Under the pieces are notes generated by a model. It saw only the letters and a list, made by a program, of their open reading frames with translations, did no database searches and was not told the DNA's origin. A stretch of DNA of 64,000 nucleotides from the NCBI GenBank assembly GCA_019638795.1, contig JAHBTB010000010.1:29026-93025 (forward strand), given 5' to 3'. Origin of the DNA: Fimbriimonadaceae bacterium (GTDB lineage Bacteria; Armatimonadota; Fimbriimonadia; Fimbriimonadales; Fimbriimonadaceae). A program made the translations under genes and the position numbers. Shown piece by piece: positions 46,901 through 54,017 of the stretch (positions are counted from its first letter, which is position 1; each line of letters starts with the position of its first letter).

Positions 46901-46960
46901 GGCCGCCGCCGCCGCGAACCACACAAGACCAGCGACCAAGGCTGCCGGGCCGACGCGCAT
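43919..46960 (-). CDS. PSD1 protein: cytochrome c (PSCyt1) - DUF1549 - LamG-like - DUF1553
   Basis: The 1013-residue secreted protein has a signal peptide and a cytochrome-like domain with CFLCH (45-49). DUF1549 follows ([47 protein letters not shown]), then a beta-sandwich insertion resembling LamG/laminin-G around 430-620, and C-terminal DUF1553 ([55 protein letters not shown]). Probably periplasmic and glycan-associated through the LamG-like part. TAACCT lies 6 bases before its ATG, suggesting a leaderless transcript covering it and the DUF1501 gene. Confidence 0.9.
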   Translation of the reverse strand: [1013 protein letters not shown]

Positions 46961-46966
46961 AAAGCC

Positions 46967-46972
46967 AGGTTA
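46967..46972 (-). promoter_or_regulatory. -10-like TAACCT, 6 bases before the first PSD1 ATG
   Basis: Minus-strand TAACCT, then GGCTTT, then ATG 46960. A -35-like TTGAAT lies 15 bases further upstream. Confidence 0.45.
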
Positions 46973-47020
46973 CCGCCGGTGGCTTGAATTCAACGCTGGC
47001 GATAGACAAAACTCAGGTTT

Positions 47021-47845
47021 ATGACCGGCCCACGGCCACGCCTGACCCCCGGCGAAGTCGCCCAGTACAACGAGGACGGCTACCTGGTGTTCCGCCGTCC
47101 CGTGCTCGCGCCGGACAGGTTCGAGGCCCTGCGTCAATACTTCGACAAGATCTTGGGCGAACTGGACGCCGACGAGCGGCCCGAGTCGATGGACGTGCCC
47201 CATTTCATGTACCCCGACCTCTTCGCCTGGGCGTTCGACGACGACGTCCTCGACCTCGTGGAGCCGATCCTCGGCCCTGACCTGGCTCTCTTCTCGACCC
47301 ACTTCATCTGCAAGCCCAAGGGCAACGGCAAGCGGGTGCCCTGGCACGAGGACAGCTTCTACTGGAAGGGGCAGATCGAGCCTATGGAGGTCTGCACGGT
47401 CTGGCTGGCCCTGGACCCCAGCACGACGGAAAACGGGTGCATGTACGTCATCCCGCGCACCCACACCACCGGCAAGAAGGGCTTCAGTGACTACGACCCC
47501 GTCGACCTGGCCCACAACGTCTTCAACTCGGAGATCAAGGCGGTGCAGCGCGACGACAGCGCCAAAGTCGCCATCGAAATTGAGCCCAACCAATGCTCTC
47601 TCCATGACGGACGCATCATCCACGGGAGCGAGGCCAACCTCTCCGACAAACGACGCTGCGGCTGGACGCTCAGGTTCACCAGCACGGCGGTCAAGTTTCA
47701 CGACGAGAACTTCCACGGTGCCCACCAGGTCTATCTCGCGAAGGGCGTGGACCGGGGCGGGAACACCTATGCCGACCCCGGCAAGCGGTATCCGGAAGTG
47801 ATGAAGGCCCGCGGGGCGGTCAGCCGGTACCGTAATGCCCACTGA
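47021..47845 (+). CDS. Phytanoyl-CoA dioxygenase (PhyH) family Fe(II)/2-oxoglutarate enzyme
   Basis: The 274-residue protein has the PhyH double-stranded beta-helix with the HxD iron motif in VPWHEDSFYW, the distal His in LHDGRIIHGSEAN and the 2-oxoglutarate-binding Arg in GWTLRFTST. Family members hydroxylate small molecules; the substrate here is unknown. It diverges from the first PSD1 gene. PhyH, ThuA and Gfo/Idh genes commonly occur together in carbohydrate-degrading planctomycete-like genomes, as here. Confidence 0.88.
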   Translation: MTGPRPRLTPGEVAQYNEDGYLVFRRPVLAPDRFEALRQYFDKILGELDADERPESMDVPHFMYPDLFAWAFDDDVLDLVEPILGPDLALFSTHFICKPKGNGKRVPWHEDSFYWKGQIEPMEVCTVWLALDPSTTENGCMYVIPRTHTTGKKGFSDYDPVDLAHNVFNSEIKAVQRDDSAKVAIEIEPNQCSLHDGRIIHGSEANLSDKRRCGWTLRFTSTAVKFHDENFHGAHQVYLAKGVDRGGNTYADPGKRYPEVMKARGAVSRYRNAH

Positions 47846-47938
47846 AATTGAGATTCGGCTGACCGAGAGCCCAGTGATGACTACCGCACCTCACACAATC
47901 ACCCCCGGCCGTGTCCGGACATCCAAAGGGGTCCGCCT

Positions 47939-48943
47939 GTGCTGATGTGCCTGCTCGGGTCGCCTTGGGCCGGCCCTCCGACGACGCCCGGCGCCGTCGT
48001 GTACAAGGGCACCCATGGACCGGGGAAAGGCAAGCACGTCGTCCTCCTTGCCGGCGACGAAGAGTACCGGTCCGAGGAGGCCCTGCCCCAGTTGGCCAAG
48101 ATCCTCGCCGTCCGCCACGGCTTCACGTGCACCGTCGTCTTTCCGATGGCCCCGGACGGAACGGTCGACCCGACCGTCCAGACCAACGAACCCGGGGTCA
48201 CCGCCCTTCGCGACGCCGACTTGTGCGTCATGCTCATGCGCTTCCGTCACTGGCCCGCGAGCCAGACAAAGTCGTTCGCCGACTACCTCGACACAAAAAA
48301 GCCGGTCCTCGCGTTGCGCACCAGCACCCATGCGTTCGACTATTCACGCGACCGGCAGGACGCCTACGCCAAGCTGAGTTGGGACGACCATGGCGGGTTT
48401 GGCCGCCAGGTCCTGGGCGAGACATGGGTCAGCCACTGGGGGGTCCACGGCGTCCAGGGCACCCGGGCCCTGCCCGAGGAAGGCCGGTCCGGACACCCCC
48501 TCCTCCGTGGGGTCGGCACCATCTTTGTCACCACCGACGTCTACGAGGCACATCCGCCCGCCGACGCGGAGGTCGTCTTGCGCGGACAGGTCGTCGCAGG
48601 CCTCAAGGCCACCGACCCTCCCGCGACGGGCAAGCGCAAGAACGCACTCCAAGTGGAGCAAGGGATCAACGGCCCGATGATGCCGGTCTTGTGGACCCGG
48701 ATGAGGGGGGCGGGCCATACCGTCACGACCACGATGGGCGCCGCGACCGACCTGCTCGACGAAGGTCTGCGCCGGTTGCTGGTCAACAGCGTCTATTGGC
48801 AACTCGGCCTTCCCGTCCCGGCCAAGGCCGACGTGGACTTGGTCGGCGACTACCGGCCAAGCCCGTTCGGTTTCGGCAAGCACAAGCGGGGCGTCAAGCC
48901 GGCCGACCTCGCGCTCCCGCCGGACGGCGGAACGACAAGTTGA
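47939..48943 (+). CDS. ThuA-like domain protein
   Basis: The 334-residue protein has a glutamine-amidotransferase-like fold of the ThuA type: GKHVVLLAGDEEYRSEEALPQLAKIL, DADLCVMLMRFRHW, LDTKKPVLALRTSTHAF, PVLWTRMRGAGHTVTTTMGA and LRRLLVNSVYWQLGL. The nucleophile Cys of true amidotransferases is missing, as usual in this family. ThuA proteins are linked to disaccharide metabolism, with the reaction unproven. The start may be GTG 47939 or ATG 47945. No clear signal peptide is seen, but the first residues are hydrophobic. Confidence 0.82.
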   Translation: MLMCLLGSPWAGPPTTPGAVVYKGTHGPGKGKHVVLLAGDEEYRSEEALPQLAKILAVRHGFTCTVVFPMAPDGTVDPTVQTNEPGVTALRDADLCVMLMRFRHWPASQTKSFADYLDTKKPVLALRTSTHAFDYSRDRQDAYAKLSWDDHGGFGRQVLGETWVSHWGVHGVQGTRALPEEGRSGHPLLRGVGTIFVTTDVYEAHPPADAEVVLRGQVVAGLKATDPPATGKRKNALQVEQGINGPMMPVLWTRMRGAGHTVTTTMGAATDLLDEGLRRLLVNSVYWQLGLPVPAKADVDLVGDYRPSPFGFGKHKRGVKPADLALPPDGGTTS

Positions 48944-49050
48944 CGCGCATTGGAGGCATGGCCCGAGCATCGGGCGGACGGTTCACCTCATAATGAACCG
49001 ACCAGCGACGAAGCTAGTTGCTTTGCGAAGCGGAGTGTAAAACCATCACC

Positions 49051-50445
49051 ATGAGCGAACAATCGACCCCCAAGACTTCTCGCCGGAGCTTCCTCCAGGC
49101 GACCGGTGGACTCGCTGCCAGCGCCGCGTTGACCAAGTTCGACCTTCCCGGCGTCCACATGTCCAACGACGACGCCATTCAAGTCGCCCTGGTCGGATGC
49201 GGCGGACGAGGCAGCGGCGCGGCGGTGAACGCGATGGCGACCAAGTCGGGGACGTGCAAGCTCGTCGCCATGGCCGACGTCTTCAAAGACCGCCAGGATG
49301 ACTCCTACCGGAACGTCAAGCAGGCCGCCGAGCACATGCCGGACAGGTTTGCGGTCACCGAGGACAAGAAGTTCCTCGGATTCGACGCTTACAAGAAGGC
49401 GATGGACTGCCTCCGGCCGGGAGACATCGTCATCCTCACCACCCCGCCCGCCTTCCGCTGGGTGCACTTCACCTACGCGCTCTCCAAGAAGCTCAACATC
49501 TTCATGGAGAAGCCGGTCTGCGTCGACGGGCCGTCGGCCAAGCGCATGCTCAACCTTAACGAGCAGGCCAAGGCCGCGGGCACCAAGATCGGCGTCGGGC
49601 TGATGTCGCGCCACAGCGTGGGTATGAACGAGTTGTACAAGCGCATCCGCGACGGGGAGATCGGCGACATCACCTACATGCGCGGTTATCGCATGCACGA
49701 CCCCGCCGCCTCCTCGCAGTCGACGTTCAAGTTGAAGCCCGAGGGCATGAGCCACCTGGAGTTTCAGATCCGCCGGTTCCACAGCTTCCTGTGGTGTAGT
49801 GGCGGCTGTTTCAACGACTTCTACATCCACTTGATCGACCAAATGTGTTGGATGAAGGACGCCTGGCCGGTCAAGGCCTATGCCCTCGGTGGACGGCACT
49901 ACAAGACGGCCCCGGACGGGTCGCCGTTCGTCGACCAGAACTTCGACACCTATGCCATCGAGTACAGCTTTGCCGACGGCACCCGGATGCAGTTCGACGG
50001 ACGCTGCATGAACGGCGCCCAGGTGATCTACTCGAGCAACGTCCAGGGCACCAAAGGCGTCGCGATCGCCTCGCGGGCCGGAGACTGCGGCGGGCCTCAG
50101 GCCACCTACCGGGGCTTCAACACCACCCGCGACCGCGAGATCTGGCGGTCGAAGGACAACAGCAACCCCTATCAAAACGAGTGGGAGTCCCTGGTGGCCG
50201 CCATTAAGGCGAACAAACCCTACAACGAGGTCGACTACGGGGTCAAGGCGTCGCTCGTCAGCAGCCTGGGCCGCATGGCCGCCCACACGGGTCAGGAGGT
50301 CAGCTACGACGACATCCTGAACGGCACGTTTGAGATGGGGCCCAACGTCGACAAGCTCACCTACGAGTCCGACGCGCCCGTGATGCCTGGTGCCGACGGG
50401 ATGTACCCGCAGCCCGAGCCAGGCCGGAAAACGACGGAGTACTGA
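49051..50445 (+). CDS. Tat-exported Gfo/Idh/MocA-family oxidoreductase
   Basis: The 464-residue protein has a twin-arginine signal ([19 protein letters not shown]), then a Rossmann domain with [18 protein letters not shown] and an intact EKP motif in [13 protein letters not shown] long C-terminal domain contains [18 protein letters not shown]. Secreted members of this family bring their own tightly bound NAD and include glycosidases using a redox mechanism, so hydrolytic activity is possible. ATG 49051 is chosen over 49018 because the Tat motif follows directly. It lies 13 bases upstream of the broken enolase-superfamily gene. Confidence 0.88.
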   Translation: MSEQSTPKTSRRSFLQATGGLAASAALTKFDLPGVHMSNDDAIQVALVGCGGRGSGAAVNAMATKSGTCKLVAMADVFKDRQDDSYRNVKQAAEHMPDRFAVTEDKKFLGFDAYKKAMDCLRPGDIVILTTPPAFRWVHFTYALSKKLNIFMEKPVCVDGPSAKRMLNLNEQAKAAGTKIGVGLMSRHSVGMNELYKRIRDGEIGDITYMRGYRMHDPAASSQSTFKLKPEGMSHLEFQIRRFHSFLWCSGGCFNDFYIHLIDQMCWMKDAWPVKAYALGGRHYKTAPDGSPFVDQNFDTYAIEYSFADGTRMQFDGRCMNGAQVIYSSNVQGTKGVAIASRAGDCGGPQATYRGFNTTRDREIWRSKDNSNPYQNEWESLVAAIKANKPYNEVDYGVKASLVSSLGRMAAHTGQEVSYDDILNGTFEMGPNVDKLTYESDAPVMPGADGMYPQPEPGRKTTEY

Positions 50446-50458
50446 CGCCCAGCCCGGC

Positions 50459-51255
50459 ATGAAGATCACTGCCATCAGGGCGTACCAAGTCGACCTGCCC
50501 CTCCACGAAGGGACGTACAAATGGTCGGGCGGCAAGTCGGTCTCCGTCTTCGACAGCACCGTTGTCGAGGTCGAGACCGGCGAGGCGTCTTTGTCTCAAT
50601 TTTATTGACCAGTGCACCATGTCCAGAGGTAACTTGCGCCTAGCAAGGGGAAGCGACTGGTGACTAAATCACTCATTGGCCTCGTAGTCCGTTCGTTTGT
50701 TAGCCTGTATGTCCCTGCCCTTGTCCTGGCAGGGATCGGGATCAAGATCGAGGACATCTCGACGGTGCTTCCGCATGCCACACTGGGGACCCTGATCCGG
50801 TTGCCGGCCTTTGCCGTCGCAAACTACTACCTCAAGGACCCTAAGAAACGAGCTGCTGTCTCAGTGCTGGCCGTGGTTGCCTCACATTTGCTCGTCAGCA
50901 TCGGTCAGGCGTTGAACAGCGGAAAGCTCCTTGATGCACTTGCCCAGCAAGGCTGGCTGCCCTACTTGGGCACCACCGCCGTCGCACTCATCGTGGCTGT
51001 GCCTGCCGCCACGATTTATCTTGTTTGGGAACGTCGAGCCAATCCAAAGCGCTCAGACTACAGCGAATCTCTTGCTCGCTGACCCGCAAATCTGTCTCAA
51101 GCCACCTGGCCCAAAGCAGCTATGTCACGGTCAGCGTCGCGGAAGGCGCCCCGCGACAGTGGACGGCAAGATGAAGGCGTCGACAGCCCCGGGCCTTGGC
51201 GTCGAGCCGAAGGTTTCACAATTTCGCAAGATACGCCAGCGTGGAAGTTCTTACT
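50459..51255 (+). pseudogene. Enolase-superfamily (mandelate racemase type) gene with its middle replaced
   Basis: From ATG 50459 the frame encodes [18 protein letters not shown], then [20 protein letters not shown], a typical N-terminal strand pair of mandelate racemase/muconate-lactonising enzymes. It breaks after codon 43 (about 50587), where GLTGWGE-like sequence would be expected, and stops at 50608. About 570 bases later, in another frame (about 51141-51215), comes ATVDGKMKASTAPGLGVEPK, which looks like the C-terminal end of the same kind of enzyme. The 300-odd residues with the catalytic lysines are gone. The gap is filled by unrelated DNA holding a small membrane-protein gene. Confidence 0.65.
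50660..51082 (+). CDS. Small membrane protein inside the broken enolase-superfamily gene
   Basis: The 140-residue protein has three to four hydrophobic segments (about 6-26, 68-86 and 100-122) and a basic C-terminus (WERRANPKRSDYSESLAR). It starts with GTG preceded by AAGGGG at a good spacing. I do not recognise the family. Its codon choice looks less GC-biased than its neighbours (for example AAA, TTG, GTA), consistent with foreign origin. Confidence 0.6.
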   Translation: MTKSLIGLVVRSFVSLYVPALVLAGIGIKIEDISTVLPHATLGTLIRLPAFAVANYYLKDPKKRAAVSVLAVVASHLLVSIGQALNSGKLLDALAQQGWLPYLGTTAVALIVAVPAATIYLVWERRANPKRSDYSESLAR

Positions 51256-52734
51256 CTAGGCGAGAATGTCCCGCACGACTTCACCGCCGACGTCCGTCAA
51301 ACGGAAATCCCGGCCCTGATAGGCGTACGTCAACTTCGTGTGGTCGATGCCCAGCTGGTTGAGGACAGTCGCCTGCATGTCATGCACCCCGACCGGATCC
51401 TTGACCACGTTATAGCAAAAGTCGTCTGTCTCCCCATGCACATACCCACCCTTGAACCCACCTCCCGCGACCCAGAGGGAGTAGCAGTCACCAAAGTGGT
51501 CGCGCCCATGGGCGTTCTTGTTGTTGATGTCGCCTTGGACAAAGACCGTCCGCCCGAACTCGCCCGCCCAAAGGACGATCGTGTCGTCCAGCATGCCCCT
51601 CTGCTTAAGGTCGGTCACGAGCGCCGCAGACGGCTGGTCGGTGTCGCGACACTGCAGAGCCAATTGAGTGTCCAAGTTGCCATGCTGGTCCCAGCCCGAG
51701 TGCATCAGTTGGACAAACCGGGTGCCCCGTTCCAAGAGCCGACGCGCCAGCAGGCAGTTGTGGGCGTAAGTGCCCCGCTTCTCCACGTCTGGCCCGTACA
51801 TGTTCAATATTGAGCGAGGTTCCTTTGATATATCGGTCAGTTCCGGCACCGACGTCTGCATGCGAAAGGCCATCTCGTACTGGGCGATGCGGGTCTCGAT
51901 CTCGGGGTCGCCGTAGTCCGCGTGGCGTCGGGCGTCGAGCTTGACGAGGTCGTCGAGCAATGACCGGCGCAGTTCTGGCGACATCCCCGGCGGGTTGCTC
52001 AGGTAAAGCACCGGATCGCCCTCGGCCCGGAACCGCACGCCCTGGTACTTCGACGGGATGAACCCCGACCCCCAGTAGTAGTCGTAGAACAACTGGCCGC
52101 ACGTCTTCTTCTCGTCGCTGCTCGTCATCACGACGAAGGCGGGCAAGTCCTCCGTCATCGAGCCCAGGCCGTAGGCCACCCATGCCCCCATGCTTGGCCG
52201 TCCTGGAATCTGGCTCCCCGTCATGAAGAAGGTCACGCCGGGGGCGTGGTTCACCGCGTCGGTGTGCATCGACTTGACCAGGCAGATGTCGTCGGCGACA
52301 GAGCCGGTGTGGGGGAGCATCTCGCTGAGCCACATGCCGCACTGGCCGTACTGCTTGAACGGCTTGATCGGCGGCAGGACGGGAAATTTCGCCTGGTTGC
52401 TCGTCATCGTGCTCAGCCGCTTGCCTTCACGCAGGCTGGCGGGGAGTTCTTCCAGGCGGTGCTTGTCCAACTGGGGCTTGTAGTCAAACAGGTCGACGTG
52501 GCTGGGCGCGCCGCCCTGCCACAACACGACGACACGCTTGGCCCGCGGTTTCATGTGGGGCAAGCCCGGCAGTCCCCCTGACTTGGACTGCCGGGCCGCG
52601 CCGTACCCCTCCTGGGCCAGCAAGGCGCTCAGGGCCGCCATGCCGACGCCCTGGGCACCGGCCTTGAACAACTGCCGCCGCGACAACCGCAAGTCTCGCT
52701 CGAAGAGGGGGTTCAACCTAGGGTCATTGTACAT
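51256..52734 (-). CDS. DUF1501 protein, Tat-exported (second pair)
   Basis: The 492-residue protein has the Tat motif LSRRQLFKAGAQGVGMAALSALL. DUF1501 segments are VVVLWQGGAPSHVDLFDYKPQ, HAPGVTFFMTGSQIPGRPSMGAWVAYGLGS, LLERGTRFVQLMHSGWDQHGNL, IVLWAGEFGRTVFVQGD and GRDHFGDCYSLWVAGGG. It parallels the protein at 42438-43922. ATG 52734 (MYNDPRLNPLF) is chosen because the upstream codons belong to the divergent promoter region. Its presumed PSD1 partner is at 54018-56555, but a caspase-like gene on the other strand lies between them. Confidence 0.88.
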   Translation of the reverse strand: MYNDPRLNPLFERDLRLSRRQLFKAGAQGVGMAALSALLAQEGYGAARQSKSGGLPGLPHMKPRAKRVVVLWQGGAPSHVDLFDYKPQLDKHRLEELPASLREGKRLSTMTSNQAKFPVLPPIKPFKQYGQCGMWLSEMLPHTGSVADDICLVKSMHTDAVNHAPGVTFFMTGSQIPGRPSMGAWVAYGLGSMTEDLPAFVVMTSSDEKKTCGQLFYDYYWGSGFIPSKYQGVRFRAEGDPVLYLSNPPGMSPELRRSLLDDLVKLDARRHADYGDPEIETRIAQYEMAFRMQTSVPELTDISKEPRSILNMYGPDVEKRGTYAHNCLLARRLLERGTRFVQLMHSGWDQHGNLDTQLALQCRDTDQPSAALVTDLKQRGMLDDTIVLWAGEFGRTVFVQGDINNKNAHGRDHFGDCYSLWVAGGGFKGGYVHGETDDFCYNVVKDPVGVHDMQATVLNQLGIDHTKLTYAYQGRDFRLTDVGGEVVRDILA

Positions 52735-52825
52735 GGCGCGTCGCGGTGATCCCTCCGCAGAAATCGAGGGCACCCGTGAACAACCGGTTGGTGTAAAACG
52801 TCAGTACTGCCATCGGACCAACGCC

Positions 52826-54016
52826 ATGATCGTCCGCCCCCTCCTCTTGTCTGCCTTGGGGTTTTTCTCCCTGGGCTTCCAGCCGAGCCCGCCACCCCAG
52901 CTCCACGTCTTGGTCGTCGGCGGTGGCCCCCAACCCAAATACAACCAGGTCGCCATCGAGAGCAACGTCCGCTACATTGACCGGGTCAAGCCGTCCAACA
53001 CGGATCTCAGAGTGCTCTTCACCGACGGTAATCCCGAGTCGAAGAACGTCTTGTGCCAGGGCGAAGGGGGCAAGACCTACTACCGCGCGCCCCAACTCCC
53101 GCGCCAAGACGGCCCGGCCCACCTCGCGACCGTCCAGGCCGAGTTCGCCAGCTTGGCCGAACGGCTCCGGCGGGACAGCGCGGGCGAGTGCCTGGTCTAC
53201 TTCACCGGGCACGGCAGCCCCAACAAGGCGGGCAACCTGAACAACAACCACTTCGACCTGTGGGACAACCAGCGCCTGACCGTCACCGACATGGCGGCGT
53301 CGCTCAAGCAGTTCCCTAAGGACGTGCCGGTCACCCTCCTGATGGTCGAGTGCTACTCCGGATCGTTTGCATACACTCTGTTTGAGGACGGACTGCCCGA
53401 CGCCCAACTGGCCGACCGCAAGATCTGCGGGTTCTTTGCCAGCGTCCAGCAACGCATGGCCGCCGGCTGCACCCCCAATGTCAACGAGGCCGAGTACCGC
53501 GACTTCACCGGCTATTTCTTGGCCGCCCTGACCGGCAAAGACCGCATGGGGCGGGATGTCCAAGGCGTCGATTACAACAAGGACGGCCGGGTGGGCATGG
53601 ACGAAGCGTTCGCCTATTCGCTTGTCCACGACAACTCGATCGACACCCCGGTGTGCACGTCCGACGTGTTCCTCCGCCGCTTCGTCACGACCAAGGACGC
53701 CGACATCATGGCGACATCCTTCAGCCAAGTCCGGTCGTGGGCACGGCCCGCCCAACTTGTCGCCCTCGACGGACTGTCCACCGCCTTGGGTTACGACAGC
53801 GAAGACCGGCTCCAGGTCGCCTACAACGCCTTCATCCGCAACCCGGTGAACAGCGCCAAAATGCGCGATGTCAACACACTCCGTTTTGTGCGGCTCGCCA
53901 AGTCGGTGGTGCTCCAACACCAATTGGATGTGTCCGGCGCGCCAGAGGTCAAGCGGCGGTTCGCCGAGCTTCTGAAGCTCGAGGCGGCCAACCCGCTCCG
54001 ACCCGCCCGGGCGTGA
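52826..54016 (+). CDS. Secreted caspase-like cysteine peptidase with an EF-hand
   Basis: The 396-residue protein has a signal peptide (about 1-19). A clan CD-type fold follows: LHVLVVGGG, then LVYFTGHGSPNKAG with the presumed catalytic His129, and TLLMVECYSGSFAYTL with presumed Cys176. After it comes VDYNKDGRVGMDEAF, an exact 12-residue EF-hand loop (Asp249, Asn251, Asp253, Glu260). Metacaspase-type peptidases cut after basic residues and many need calcium, so calcium control is plausible. The closest family (C13, C14 or unclassified) is uncertain. It lies antisense between a DUF1501 gene and a PSD1 gene, ending one base from the PSD1 stop. Confidence 0.72.
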   Translation: MIVRPLLLSALGFFSLGFQPSPPPQLHVLVVGGGPQPKYNQVAIESNVRYIDRVKPSNTDLRVLFTDGNPESKNVLCQGEGGKTYYRAPQLPRQDGPAHLATVQAEFASLAERLRRDSAGECLVYFTGHGSPNKAGNLNNNHFDLWDNQRLTVTDMAASLKQFPKDVPVTLLMVECYSGSFAYTLFEDGLPDAQLADRKICGFFASVQQRMAAGCTPNVNEAEYRDFTGYFLAALTGKDRMGRDVQGVDYNKDGRVGMDEAFAYSLVHDNSIDTPVCTSDVFLRRFVTTKDADIMATSFSQVRSWARPAQLVALDGLSTALGYDSEDRLQVAYNAFIRNPVNSAKMRDVNTLRFVRLAKSVVLQHQLDVSGAPEVKRRFAELLKLEAANPLRPARA

Positions 54017-54017
54017 G

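Noticed and set aside
47911..48993. A 360-codon plus-strand frame overlapping the ThuA-like gene
   Set aside because: Its product is Arg/Pro/Gly-rich and has no recognisable motif, while the overlapping frame at 47939-48943 encodes clear ThuA motifs.
48980..48999. Inverted repeat GGTTCA-N8-TGAACC before the Tat-exported Gfo/Idh gene
   Set aside because: The arms are only 6 bases and do not coincide with a recognisable promoter element. It may be chance.
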